Origin: Arenicola marina | Lineage: Eukaryota > Annelida > Polychaeta > Arenicolidae | Direction of reading: 5' to 3' | Length of the DNA stretch: 64,000 nucleotides | NCBI GenBank assembly: GCA_964019135.1 | Contig: OZ025264.1 | Coordinates: 36,789,994-36,853,993, forward strand | Shown: positions 1-14,100 of the stretch, one piece after another | How the letters are laid out: each line of letters opens with the position of its first letter | Numbering within the stretch: the first letter of the stretch is position 1 | Notes under the pieces: generated by a model | The model's input: the letters and a program-made list of their open reading frames with translations, nothing else | The model's database searches: none | Told to the model about the DNA's origin: nothing | Translations under genes and position numbers: made by a program

Positions 1-3000
1 GAGGTTGTTATTCCGCTCTATGGCATGAGGTTGTTATTCCGCTGTATGGCATGAGGTTGTTATTCCGCTGTATGACATGAGGGTGTTATTCCGCTGTATG
101 GCATGAGGGTGTTATTCCGCTGTATGACATGAGGTTGTTATTCCGCGGTATGGCATGAGGTTGTTATTCCGCTCTATGGCATGAGGGTGTTATTCCGCTG
201 TGTGGCATGAGGTTGTTATTCCGCTCTATGGCATGAGGTTGTTATTCCGTTGTATGACATGAGGTTGCTATTCCGCTGTGGGGCATGAGGGTGTTATTCC
301 GCTGTATGACATGAGGGTGTTATTCCGCTGTATGGCATGAGGGTGTTATTCCGCTGTGTGGCATGAGGTTGTTATTCCGCTGTGTGGCATGATGTTATTT
401 CGCTGTATGCCATGAGTTTGTTATTCCGCTGTATGGCATGAGGGTGTTATTCCGCTGTGTGGCATGATGTTATTCCGCTGTATGGCATGAGGTTGTTATT
501 CCGCTGTATGACATGAGGGTGTTATTCCGCTGTGTGGCATGAGATTGTTATTCCGCTGTATGGCATGAGGTTGTTATTCCGCTGTATGACATGAGGGTGT
601 TATTCCGCTGTGTGGCATGAGGTTGTTATTCCGCTGTGTGGCATGATGTTATTCCGCTGTATGGCATGAGGTTGTTATTCCGCTGTATGACATGAGGGTG
701 TTATTCCGCTGTGTGGCATGAGATTGTTATTCCGCTGTATGGCATGAGGTTGTTTTTCCGCTGTATGACATGAGGGTGTTATTCCGCTGTATGACATGAG
801 GTTGTTATTCCGCTGTGTGGCATGAGGTTGTTATTCCGCTGTGTGGCATGAGGGTGTTATTCCGCTGTGTGGCATGAGGTTGTTATTCCGCTCTATGGCA
901 TGAGGTTGTTATTCCGCTGTATGGCATGAGGGTGTTATTCCGCTGTGTGGCATGAGGTTGTTATTCCGCTGTATGGCATGAGGTTGTTATTCCGCTGTGT
1001 GGCATGAGGTTGTTATTCCGCTCTATGGCATGAGGTTGTTATTCCGCTGTATGGCATGAGGGTGTTATTCCGCTGTGTGGCATGAGGTTGTTATTCCGCT
1101 GTGTGGCATGAGGTTGTTATTCCGCTGTATGACATGAGGGTGTTATTCCGCTGTGTGGCATGATGTTATTCCGCTGTATGACATGAAGGTGTTATTCCGC
1201 TGTATGGCATGAGGTTGTTATTCCGCTGTGTGGCATGATGTTATTCCGCTGTATGACATGAGGGTGTTATTCCGCTGTATGGCATGAGGGTGTTATTCCG
1301 CTGTATGGCATGAGGTTGTTATTCCGCTGTATGACATGAGGGTGTCATTCCGTGTATGACATGAGGTTGTTATTCCGCTGTATGGCATGAGGTTGTTATT
1401 CCGCTGTGTGGCATGAGGGTGTTATTCCGCTGTGTGGCATGAGGTTGTTATTCCGCTCTATGGCATGAGGTTGTTATTCCGCTGTATGACATGAGGTTGC
1501 TATTCCGCTGTATGGCATGAGGGGGTTATTCCGCTGTATGACATGAGGGTGTTATTCCGCTGTGTGACATGAGGGTGTTATTCCGCTGTGTGGCATGCTG
1601 TTATTCCGCTGTATGGCATGAGGTTGTTATTCCGCTGTATGACATGAGGGTGTTATTCCGCTGTGTGGCATAAGGTTGTTATTCCGCTGTATGGCATGAG
1701 GTTGTTATTCCGCTGTATGACATGAGGGTGTTATTCCGCTGTGTGGCATGAGGTTGTTATTCCGCTGTGTGGCATGAGGTTGTTATTCCGCTGTGTGGCA
1801 TGAGAATGTTATTCCGCTGTGTGGCATGAGGTTGTTATTCCGCTGTATGGCATGAGGTTGTTATTCCGCTGTGTGGCATGAGGTTGTTATTCCGCTGTGT
1901 GGCATGATGTTGTTATTCAACTGTATGGCATGAGGGTGTTATTCCGCTGTGTGGCATGATGTTGTTATTTCGCTGTGTGGCATGAGGTTGTTATTCCGCT
2001 GCATGGTATGAGGTTGTTATTCCGCTGTATGACATGAGGTTGTTATTCCGCTGTATGGCATGAGGTTGTTATTCCGCTGTATGGCATGAGGGTGTTATTC
2101 CGCTCTATGGCATAAGGTTGTTATTCCGCTGTATGGCATGAGGGTGTTATTTCGCTGTGTGGCATGAGGTTGTTATTCCGCTGTATGACATGAGGGTGTT
2201 ATTCCGCTGTGTGGCATGAGGTTGTTATTCCGCTGTATGGCATGAGGTTGTTATTCCGCTGTATGACATGAGGTTGTTATTCCGCTGTATGGCTTGAGGT
2301 TGTTATTCCGCTGTATGGCATGAGGTTGTTATTCCGCTGTATGGCATGAGGTTGTTATTCCGCTGTATGACATGAGGTTGTTATTCCGCTGTGTGGCATG
2401 AGGTTGTTATTCCGCTGTATGGCATGAGGTTGTTATTCCGCTGTATGACATGAGGTTGTTATTCCGCTCTATGGCTTGAGGTTGTTATTCCGCTGTATGA
2501 CATGAGGGTGTTATTCCGTGTATGACATGAGGTTGTTATTCCGCTGTATGGCATGAGGTTGTTATTCCGCTGTGTGGCATGAGGGTGTTATTCCGCTGTG
2601 TGGCATGAGGTTGTTATTCCGCTCTATGGCATGAGGTTGTTATTCCGCTGTATGACATGAGGTTGCTATTCCGCTGTATGGCATGAGGTTGTTATTCCGC
2701 TGTATGACATGAGGGTGTTAATCCGCTGTGTGGCATGAGGTTGTTATTCCGCTGTGTGGCATGAGGTTGTTATTCCGCTGTGTGGCATGAGGTTGTTATT
2801 CCGCTGTATGACATGAGGTTGCTATTCCGCTGTATGGCATGAGGTTGTTATTCCGCTGTATGACATGAGGTTGCTATTCCGATGTATGACATGAGGGTGT
2901 TATTCCGCTGTATGGCATGAGGTTGTTATTCCGCTGTATGAAATGAGCTTGTTTATCCGCTGTGTGGCATGAGGTTGTTATTCCGCTTTGTGGCATGAGG

Positions 3001-3225
3001 GTGTTATTCCGCTGTATGGCCTGAGGTTGTTATTTCGCTGTATGGCATGAGGGTGTTATCCCGCTCTGTGACATGAGGTTGTTATTCCGATGTATGACAT
3101 GAGGGTGTTATTCCGCTGTGTGGCATGAGGTTGTTATTCCGCTGTGTGGCATGAGATTGTTATTCCGCTTTGTGGCATGAGGGTGTTATTCCGCTTTGTG
3201 GCATGAGGTTGTTATTCCGCTGTGT

Positions 3226-4195
3226 GCCAGAAGGTTGTTATTCCGCTGTATAGCATGAGGGTGTTATTCCGCTGTATGGCATGAGGTTGTTATTCCGCTG
3301 TATGGCATCATGTTGTTATTCCGCTGTATGCCAGAAGGTTGTTCATACCGCTGTATGCCAGAAGGTTGTTATTCCGCTGTATGCCAGAAGGTTGTTATAC
3401 GGCTGTATGCCAGAAGGTTGTTATACCGCTGTATGCCAGAAAGTTGTTATTCCGCTGTATGTCAGAAGGTTGTTATTCCAATGTATGCCAGAAGGTTGTT
3501 ATACCGCTGTATGTCAGAAGGTTGTTATACCGCTGTATGCCAGAAGGTTGTTATACCGCTCTATGCCAGAAGGTTGTTATTCCGCTGTATGCCAGAAGGT
3601 TGTTATACCGCTGTATGTCAGAAGGTTGTTATTGCGCTGTATGTCAGAAGGTTGTTATACCGCTGTATGCCAGAAGGTTGTTATTCCTCTATATGTCGGA
3701 ATGTCGTTATTCCGCGGTATGCCAGAAGGTTGTTATTACTCTATATGTCGGAATGTTTTTATTCCACTGTGTGCCAGAAGGTTGTTATTCCTCTGTATGC
3801 CAGAAAGTTGTTATTCCGCTGTATGTCAGAAGGTTGTTATTCCGCTGTTTGCCAGAAGGTTGTTATACCGCTATATGTCAGAAGGTTGTTAATCCGCTGT
3901 ATGTCAGAAGGTTGTTATTCCGCTGTATGTCAGAAGGTTGTTATTGCGCTGTATGTCAGAAGGTTGTTATACCGCTGTATGCCAGAAGGTTGTTATTCCG
4001 CTGTATGCCAGAAGGTTGTTATTCCTCTATATATCGGAATGTTGTTATTCCGCTGTGTGCCAGAACGTTGTTATTCCTCTATATATCGGAATGTTGTTAT
4101 TCCGCTGTGTGCCAGAAGGTTGTTATTCCTCTATATGTCGGAATGTTGTTATTCCGCTGTGTGCCAGAAGGTAGTTATTCCGCTGTACGTCACGA
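3226..4195 (+). repeat. Satellite sub-domain with CAGAAGG-type units
   Basis: Within the 26-bp array, units here read GCCAGAAGG or GTCAGAAGG where the rest of the array has GGCATGAGG. The phase and the 26-bp period are kept. The change removes the TGA present in ordinary units. All three forward frames are therefore open for 200-303 codons (3,281-3,892; 3,310-4,221; 3,339-4,244). Three units (78 bp) give a 26-residue repeat rich in Cys, Leu, Arg and Val. Simultaneous opening of all three frames shows this is loss of a stop in a repeat, not coding selection. Confidence 0.9.
3683..4172 (+). repeat. 52-bp dimeric higher-order units in two patches
   Basis: At 3,683-3,790 and 4,019-4,172 the units alternate. 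One half has CCTCTATATGTCGGAATG and the next has CCGCTGTGTGCCAGAAGG, giving a 52-bp dimer. Ordinary CAGAAGG-type monomers separate the two patches. Confidence 0.8.
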
Positions 4196-4269
4196 GACTG
4201 TTATTCCGCTATGTGGCATGATGTTATTTCGCTGTATGGCATGAGTTTGTTATTCCGCTGTATGGCATG

Positions 4270-7200
4270 AGGGTGTTATTCCGCTGTGTGGCATGAGATT
4301 GTTATTCCGCTGTATGGCATGAGGTTGTTATTCCGCTGTATGACATGAGGGTGTTATTCCGCTGTATGACATGAGGGTGTTATTCCGCTGTGTGGCATGA
4401 GGTTGTTATTCCGCTGTGTGGCATGATGTTATTCCGCTGTATGGCATGAGGTTGTTATTCCGCTGTATGACATGAGGGTGTTATTCCGCTGTGTGGCATG
4501 AGATTGTTATTCCGCTGTATGGCATGAGGTTGTTATTCCGCTGTATGACATGAGGGTGTTATTCCGCTGTGTGGCATGAGGTTGTTATTCCGCTGTGTGG
4601 CATGATGTTATTCTGCTGTATGACATGAGGTTGTTATTCCGCTGTATGGCATGAGGTTGTTATTCCACTGTATGGCATGAGGTTGTTATTCCGCTGTGTG
4701 GCATGAGGTTGTTATTCCGCTGTGTGGCATGAGCTTGTTATTCCGCTGTGTGGCATGAGGGTGTTATTCCGCTGTATGACATGAGGGTGTTATTCCGCTG
4801 TATGGCATGAGGGTGTTATTCCGCTGTGTGGCATGAGGTTGTTATTCCGCTGTGTGGCATGATGTTATTTCGCTGTATGGCATGAGTTTGTTATTCCGCT
4901 GTATGGCATGAGGGTGTTATTCCGCTGTGTGGCATGAGATTGTTATTCCGCTGTATGGCATGAGGTTGTTATTCCGCTGTATGACACGAGGGTGTTATTC
5001 CGCTGTATGACATGAGGGTGTTATTCCGCTGTGTGGCATGAGGTTGTTATTCCGCTGTGTGTCATGATGTTATTCCGCTGTATGGCATGAGGTTGTTATT
5101 CCGCTGTATGACATGAGGGTGTTATTCCGCTGTGTGGCATGAGATTGTTATTCCGCTGTATGGCATGAGGTTGTTATTCCGCTGTATGACATGAGGGTGT
5201 TATTCCGCTGTGTGGCATGAGGTTGTTATTCCGCTGTGTGGCATGATGTTATTCCGCTGTATGACATGAGGTTGTTATTCCGCGGTATGGCATGAGGTTG
5301 TTATTCCACTGTATGGCATGAGGTTGTTATTCCGCTGTATGGCATGATGTTATGCCGCTGTATGACATGAGGGTGTTATTCCGCTGTATGACATGAGGGT
5401 GTTATTCCGCTGTATGACATGAGGGTGTTATTCCGCTGTATGACATGAGGGTGTTATTCCGCTGTATGACATGAGGGTGTTATTCCGCTGTGTGGCATGA
5501 GGTTGTTATTCCGCTGTGTGGCATGATGTTATTCCGCTGTATGGCATGAGGTTGTTATTCCGCTGTATGACATGAGGGTGTTATTCCGCTGTGTGGCATG
5601 AGATTGTTATTCCGCTGTATGGCATGAGGTTGTTATTCCGCTGTATGACATGAGGGTGTTATTCCGCTGTGTGGCATGAGGTTGTTATTCCGCTGTGTGG
5701 CATGATGTTATTCTGCTGTATGACATGAGGTTGTTATTCCGCTGTATGGCATGAGGTTGTTATTCCACTGTATGGCATGAGGTTGTTATTCCGCTGTGTG
5801 GCATGAGGTTGTTATTCCGCTGTGTGGCATGAGCTTGTTATTCCGCTGTGTGGCATGAGGGTGTTATTCCGCTGTATGACATGAGGGTGTTATTCCGCTG
5901 TATGGCATGAGGGTGTTATTCCGCTGTGTGGCATGAGGTTGTTATTCCGCTGTGTGGCATGATGTTATTTCGCTGTATGGCATGAGTTTGTTATTCCGCT
6001 GTATGGCATGAGGGTGTTATTCCGCTGTGTGGCATGAGATTGTTATTCCGCTGTATGGCATGAGGTTGTTATTCCGCTGTATGACACGAGGGTGTTATTC
6101 CGCTGTATGACATGAGGGTGTTATTCCGCTGTGTGGCATGAGGTTGTTATTCCGCTGTGTGTCATGATGTTATTCCGCTGTATGGCATGAGGTTGTTATT
6201 CCGCTGTATGACATGAGGGTGTTATTCCGCTGTGTGGCATGAGATTGTTATTCCGCTGTATGGCATGAGGTTGTTATTCCGCTGTATGACATGAGGGTGT
6301 TATTCCGCTGTGTGGCATGAGGTTGTTATTCCGCTGTGTGGCATGATGTTATTCTGCTGTATGACATGAGGTTGTTATTCCGCTGTATGGCATGAGGTTG
6401 TTATTCCACTGTATGGCATGAGGTTGTTATTCCGCTGTGTGGCATGAGGTTGTTATTCCGCTGTGTGGCATGAGCTTGTTATTCCGCTGTGTGGCATGAG
6501 GGTGTTATTCCGCTGTATGACATGAGGGTGTTATTCCGCTGTATGGCATGAGGGTGTTATTCCGCTGTGTGGCATGAGGTTGTTATTCCGCTGTGTGGCA
6601 TGATGTTATTTCGCTGTATGGCATGAGTTTGTTATTCCGCTGTATGGCATGAGGGTGTTATTCCGCTGTGTGGCATGAGATTGTTATTCCGCTGTATGGC
6701 ATGAGGTTGTTATTCCGCTGTATGACACGAGGGTGTTATTCCGCTGTATGACATGAGGGTGTTATTCCGCTGTGTGGCATGAGGTTGTTATTCCGCTGTG
6801 TGTCATGATGTTATTCCGCTGTATGGCATGAGGTTGTTATTCCGCTGTATGACATGAGGGTGTTATTCCGCTGTGTGGCATGAGATTGTTATTCCGCTGT
6901 ATGGCATGAGGTTGTTATTCCGCTGTATGACATGAGGGTGTTATTCCGCTGTGTGGCATGAGGTTGTTATTCCGCTGTGTGGCATGATGTTATTCCGCTG
7001 TATGACATGAGGTTGTTATTCCGCGGTATGGCATGAGGTTGTTATTCCACTGTATGGCATGAGGTTGTTATTCCGCTGTATGGCATGATGTTATGCCGCT
7101 GTATGACATGAGGGTGTTATTCCGCTGTATGACATGAGGGTGTTATTCCGCTGTATGACATGAGGGTGTTATTCCGCTGTATGACATGAGGGTGTTATTC

Positions 7201-9300
7201 CGCTGTATGACATGAGGGTGTTATTCCGCTGTGTGGCATGAGGTTGTTATTCCGCTGTGTGGCATGATGTTATTCCGCTGTATGGCATGAGGTTGTTATT
7301 CCGCTGTATGACATGAGGGTGTTATTCCGCTGTGTGGCATGAGATTGTTATTCCGCTGTATGGCATGAGGTTGTTATTCCGCTGTATGACATGAGGGTGT
7401 TATTCCGCTGTGTGGCATGAGGTTGTTATTCCGCTGTGTGGCATGATGTTATTCTGCTGTATGACATGAGGTTGTTATTCCGCTGTATGGCATGAGGTTG
7501 TTATTCCACTGTATGGCATGAGGTTGTTATTCCGCTGTGTGGCATGAGGTTGTTATTCCGCTGTGTGGCATGAGCTTGTTATTCCGCTGTGTGGCATGAG
7601 GGTGTTATTCCGCTGTATGACATGAGGGTGTTATTCCGCTGTATGGCATGAGGGTGTTATTCCGCTGTGTGGCATGAGGTTGTTATTCCGCTGTGTGGCA
7701 TGATGTTATTTCGCTGTATGGCATGAGTTTGTTATTCCGCTGTATGGCATGAGGGTGTTATTCCGCTGTGTGGCATGAGATTGTTATTCCGCTGTATGGC
7801 ATGAGGTTGTTATTCCGCTGTATGACACGAGGGTGTTATTCCGCTGTATGACATGAGGGTGTTATTCCGCTGTGTGGCATGAGGTTGTTATTCCGCTGTG
7901 TGTCATGATGTTATTCCGCTGTATGGCATGAGGTTGTTATTCCGCTGTATGACATGAGGGTGTTATTCCGCTGTGTGGCATGAGATTGTTATTCCGCTGT
8001 ATGGCATGAGGTTGTTATTCCGCTGTATGACATGAGGGTGTTATTCCGCTGTGTGGCATGAGGTTGTTATTCCGCTGTGTGGCATGATGTTATTCCGCTG
8101 TATGACATGAGGTTGTTATTCCGCGGTATGGCATGAGGTTGTTATTCCACTGTATGGCATGAGGTTGTTATTCCGCTGTATGGCATGATGTTATGCCGCT
8201 GTATGACATGAGGGTGTTATTCCGCTGTATGACATGAGGGTGTTATTCCGCTGTATGACATGAGGGTGTTATTTCGCTGTATGACATGAGGGTGTTATTC
8301 CGCTGTATGACATGAGGGTGTTATTCCGCTGTATGGCATGAGGTTGTTATTCCGCTGTATGACATGAGGGTGTTATTCCCCTGTATGGCATGAGGTTGTT
8401 ATTCCGCTGTATGACATGAAGGTGTTATTCCGCTGTATGACATGAGGGTGTTATTCCGCTGTATGACATGAGGGTGTTATTCCGCTGTATGACATGAGGG
8501 TGTTATTCCGCTGTATGACATGAGGGTGTTATTCCGCTGTATGGCATGAGGTTGTTATTCCGCTGTATGACATGAGGGTGTTATTCCGCTGTATGGCATG
8601 AGGTTGTTATTCCGCTGTATGACATGAAGGTGTTATTCCGCTGTATGACATGAGGGTGTTATTCCGCTGTATGACATGAGGGTGTTATTCCGCTGTATGA
8701 CATGAGGGTGTTATTCCGCTGTATGACATGAGGGTGTTATTCCGCTGTATGGCATGAGGTTGTTATTCCGCTGTATGACATGAGGGTGTTATTCCGCTGT
8801 ATGACATGAGGGTGTTATTCCGCTGTATGGCATGAGGTTGTTATTCCGCTGTATGACATGAGGGTGTTATTCCGCTGTATGGCATGAGGTTGTTATTCCG
8901 CTGTATGGCATGAGGGTGTTATTCCGCTGTATGACATGAGGGTGTTATTCCGCTGTATGACATGAGGGTGTTATTCCGCTGTATGGCATGAGGTTGTTAT
9001 TCCGCTGTATGACATGAGGGTGTTATTCCGCTGTATGGCATGAGGCTGTTATTCCGCTGTATGACATGAAGGTGTTATTCCGCTGTATGACATGAGGGTG
9101 TTATTCGGCTGTATATCATGAGGTTGTTATTCCGCTGTGTAGCATGAGGTTGTTATTTCGCTGTGTGGCATGAGGGTGTTATTCCGCTGTATGACATAAG
9201 GTTGTTATTCCGCTGTGTGGCATGATGCTATTCCGCTGTATGGCATGGGGGTGTTATTCCGCTGTATGACATGAGGGTGTTATTCCGCTGTGTGGCATGA
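4270..9300 (+). repeat. Nested higher-order repeats (641, 1,100, 1,880 bp) in the satellite
   Basis: The rare variant TTCTGCTGTATGACATG starts at 4,611, 5,711, 6,352, 7,452 and 9,332, spacings of 1,100, 641, 1,100 and 1,880 bp. A second marker, CGCGGTATGG, occurs at 5,281, 7,022, 8,122 and 10,002 (spacings 1,741, 1,100 and 1,880; 1,741 = 1,100 + 641). Sequence between markers is nearly identical copy to copy. Each period can be written as a whole number of 26- and 23-bp units: 22x26+3x23, 37x26+6x23 and 67x26+6x23. Confidence 0.85.
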
Positions 9301-11177
9301 GGTTGTTATTCCGCTGTGTGGCATGATGTTATTCTGCTGTATGACATGAGGTTGTTATTCCGCTGTATGGCATGAGGTTGTTATTCCACTGTATGGCATG
9401 AGGTTGTTATTCCGCTGTGTGGCATGAGGTTGTTATTCCGCTGTGTGGCATGAGCTTGTTATTCCGCTGTGTGGCATGAGGGTGTTATTCCGCTGTATGA
9501 CATGAGGGTGTTATTCCGCTGTATGGCATGAGGGTGTTATTCCGCTGTGTGGCATGAGGTTGTTATTCCGCTGTGTGGCATGATGTTATTTCGCTGTATG
9601 GCATGAGTTTGTTATTCCGCTGTATGGCATGAGGGTGTTATTCCGCTGTGTGGCATGAGATTGTTATTCCGCTGTATGGCATGAGGTTGTTATTCCGCTG
9701 TATGACACGAGGGTGTTATTCCGCTGTATGACATGAGGGTGTTATTCCGCTGTGTGGCATGAGGTTGTTATTCCGCTGTGTGTCATGATGTTATTCCGCT
9801 GTATGGCATGAGGTTGTTATTCCGCTGTATGACATGAGGGTGTTATTCCGCTGTGTGGCATGAGATTGTTATTCCGCTGTATGGCATGAGGTTGTTATTC
9901 CGCTGTATGACATGAGGGTGTTATTCCGCTGTGTGGCATGAGGTTGTTATTCCGCTGTGTGGCATGATGTTATTCCGCTGTATGACATGAGGTTGTTATT
10001 CCGCGGTATGGCATGAGGTTGTTATTCCACTGTATGGCATGAGGTTGTTATTCCGCTGTATGGCATGATGTTATGCCGCTGTATGACATGAGGGTGTTAT
10101 TCCGCTGTATGACATGAGGGTGTTATTCCGCTGTATGACATGAGGGTGTTATTTCGCTGTATGACATGAGGGTGTTATTCCGCTGTATGACATGAGGGTG
10201 TTATTCCGCTGTATGGCATGAGGTTGTTATTCCGCTGTATGACATGAGGGTGTTATTCCCCTGTATGGCATGAGGTTGTTATTCCGCTGTATGACATGAA
10301 GGTGTTATTCCGCTGTATGACATGAGGGTGTTATTCCGCTGTATGACATGAGGGTGTTATTCCGCTGTATGACATGAGGGTGTTATTCCGCTGTATGACA
10401 TGAGGGTGTTATTCCGCTGTATGGCATGAGGTTGTTATTCCGCTGTATGACATGAGGGTGTTATTCCGCTGTATGGCATGAGGTTGTTATTCCGCTGTAT
10501 GACATGAAGGTGTTATTCCGCTGTATGACATGAGGGTGTTATTCCGCTGTATGACATGAGGGTGTTATTCCGCTGTATGACATGAGGGTGTTTTTCCGCT
10601 GTATGACATGAGGGTGTTATTCCGCTGTATGGCATGAGGTTGTTATTCCGCTGTATGACATGAGGGTGTTATTCCGCTGTATGACATGAGGGTGTTATTC
10701 CGCTGTATGGCATGAGGTTGTTATTCCGCTGTATGACATGAGGGTGTTATTCCGCTGTATGGCATGAGGTTGTTATTCCGCTGTATGGCATGAGGGTGTT
10801 ATTCCGCTGTATGACATGAGGGTGTTATTCCGCTGTATGACATGAGGGTGTTATTCCGCTGTATGGCATGAGGTTGTTATTCCGCTGTATGACATGAGGG
10901 TGTTATTCCGCTGTATGGCATGAGGCTGTTACTCCGCTGTATGACATGAAGGTGTTATTCCGCTGTATGACATGAGGGTGTTATTCGGCTGTATATCATG
11001 AGGTTGTTATTCCGCTGTGTAGCATGAGGTTGTTATTTCGCTGTGTGGCATGAGGGTGTTATTCCGCTGTATGACATAAGGTTGTTATTCCGCTGTGTGG
11101 CATGATGCTATTCCGCTGTATGGCATGGGGGTGTTATTCCGCTGTATGACATGAGGGTGTTATTCCGCTGTGTGGCA
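7418..11177 (+). repeat. 1,880-bp block in two tandem copies
   Basis: Copy 1 is about 7,418-9,297 and copy 2 about 9,298-11,177. Both contain the same ordered series of markers, then a run of GACATGAGGG units, and both end in the same GGCATGGGGG unit (near 9,241 and 11,121). After copy 2 the sequence diverges (GCATAAGGG near 11,177). Confidence 0.8.
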
Positions 11178-14100
11178 TAAGGGTGTTATTCGGCTGTATG
11201 ACATGAGGGTGTTATTCCGCTATGTGGCATGAGGGTGTTATTCCGCTGTATGACATGAAGTTGTTATTCCGCTGTATGACATGAGGGTGTTATTCCGCTG
11301 TATGACATGAAGTTGTTATTCCGCTGGATGACATGAGGTTGTTATTCCGCTGTATGTCATGAAGTTGTTATTCCGCTGTATGACATGAGGTTGTTATTCC
11401 GCTGTGTGGCATGAGGTTGTTATTCCGCTGTATGGCATGAGGTTGTTATTCCGCTGTGTGGCATGAGGTTGTTATTCCGCTGTGTGACATGAGGTTGTTG
11501 TTCCGCTGTATGACATGAGGTTGTTATTTCGCTGTATGTCCTGAAGTTGTTATTCCGCTGTATGGCATGAGGGTGTTAATCCGCTGTGTGGCATGAGGTT
11601 GTTATTCCGCTGTATGGCATGAGGTTGTTATTCCGCTGTGTGGCATGAGGTTGTTATTCCGCTGTGTGACATGAGGTTGTTGTTCCGCTGTATGACGTGG
11701 GGGTGTTATTCCGCTATGTGGCATGAGGGTGTTATTCCGCTGTATGACATGAAGTTGTTATTCCGCTGTATGACATGAGGGTGTTATTCCGCTGTATGAC
11801 ATGAAGTTGTTATTCCGCTGTATGACATGAGGTTGTTATTCCGCTGTATGTCATGAAGTTGTTATTCCGCTGTGTGGCATCAGGTTGTTATTCCGCTGTA
11901 TGGCATGACGTTGTTATTCCGCTGTGTGGCATGAGGTTGTTATTCCGCTGTGTGGCATGATGTTATTCCGCTGTATGACATGAGGGTGTTATTCCGCTGT
12001 ATGGCATGGGGGTGTTATTCCGCTGTGTGACATGAGGGTGTTATTCCGCTGTGTGGCATGAGGTTGTTATTCCGCTGTATGACATGAGGTTGTTATTCCG
12101 ATGTGTGGCATGAGGTTGTTATTCCGCTGTATGGCTTGAGGTTGCTATTCCGCTGTGTGGCATGATGTTATCTCGCTGTATGACATGAGGGTGTTATTCC
12201 GCTGTATGGCATGGGTGTGTTATTCCGCTGTATGACATGAGGGTGTTTTTCCGCTGTGTGGCATGAGGTTGTTATTCCGCAGTATGACATGAGGGTGTTA
12301 TTCCGCTGTATGGCATGAGGTTGTTATTCCGCTGTGTGCATGAGGTTGTTATTCCGCTGTGTGACATGAGGTTGTTGTTCCGCTGTATGACGTGAGGGTG
12401 TTATTCCGCTGTGTGGCATCAGGTTTTTTATTCCGCTGTATGGCATGACGTTGTTATTCCGCTGTGTGGCATGAGGTTGTTATTCCGCTGTATGGCATGA
12501 GGTTGTTATTCCGCTGTATGGCATGGGGGTGTTATTCCGCTGTGTGGCATGGGGGTGTCATTCCGCTGTATGACATGAGGTTGTTATTCCGCTGTATGGC
12601 ATGGGGGTGTTATTCCGCTGTATGGCATGGGGGTGTTATTCCGCTGTATGGCATGAGGTTGTTATTCCGCTGTATGGCATGGGGGTGTTATTCCGCTGTA
12701 TGACATGAGGGTGTTATTCCGCTGCATGGCATGGGGGTGTTATTCCGCTGTATGGCATGGGGGTGTTATTCCGCTGTATGGCATGGGGGTGTTATTCCGC
12801 TGTATGACATGAGGGTGTTATTCCGCTGTATGGTATGGGGGTGTTATTCCGCTGTATGACATGAGGGTGTTTTTCCGCTGTATGGCATGAGGTTGTTATT
12901 CCGCTGTGTGGCATGATGTTATTCCGCTGTATGGCATGAGGTTGTTATTCCGCTGTATGACATGAGGGTGTTATTCCGCTGTATGGCATGGGGGTGTTAT
13001 TCCGCTGTATGACATGAGGGTGTTATTCCGCTGTGTGGCATAAGGTTGTTATTCCGCTGTATGACATGAGTTTGTTATTCCGCTGTATGGCATGAGGGTG
13101 TTATTCCGCTGTGTGGCATGAGATTGTTATTCCGCTGTATGGCATGAGGTTGTTATTCCGCTGTATGACATGAGGGTGTTATTCCGCTGTATGACATGAG
13201 GGTGTTATTCCGCTGTGTGGCATGAGGTTTTTATTCCGCTGTGTGGCATGATGTTATTCCGCTGTATGGCATGAGGTTGTTATTCCGCTGTATGACATGA
13301 GGGTGTTATTCCGCTGTGTGGCATGAGATTGTTATTCCGCTGTATGGCATGAGGTTGTTATTCCGCTGTATGACATGAGGGTGTTATTCCGCTGTGTGGC
13401 ATGAGGTTCTTATTCCGCTGTGTGGCATGATGTTATTCCGCTGTATGACATGAGGTTGTTATTCCGCTGTATGGCATGAGGTTGTTATTCCACTGTATGG
13501 CATGAGGTTGTTATTCCGCTGTGTGGCATGAGGTTGTTGATCCGCTGTATGGCATGAGGTTGTTATTCCGCTATGTGGCATGAGGTTGTTATTCCGCTGT
13601 GTGGCATGATGTTATGCCGCTGTATGACATGAGGGTGTTATTCCGCTGTATGACATGAGGGTGTTATTCCGCTGTATGACATGAGGGTGTTATTCCGCTG
13701 TATGACATGAGGGTGTTATTCCGCTGTATGGCCTGAGGTTGTTATGCCGCTGTATGACATGAGGGTGTTATTCCGCTGTATGGCATGAGGTTGTTATTCC
13801 GCTGTATGACATGAAGGTGTTATTCCGCTGTATGACATGAGGGTGTTATTCAGCTGTATGACATGAGGGTGTTATTCCGCTGTATGACATGAGGGTGTTA
13901 TTCCGCTGTATGACATGAGGGTGTTATTCCGCTGTATGGCATGAGGTTGTTATTCCGCTGTATGACATGAGGGTGTTATTCCCCTGTATGCCATGAGGTT
14001 GTTATTCCGCTGTATGGCATGAGGGTGTTATTCCGCTGTATGACATGAGGGTGTTATTCCGCTGTATGACATGAGGGTGTTATTCCGCTGTATGGCATGA

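Noticed and set aside
3281..4244. Cys-rich 203-303-residue proteins on the plus strand
   Set aside because: All three frames are open at once because a 26-bp satellite unit lost its TGA. There are no domains or non-repeat ends.
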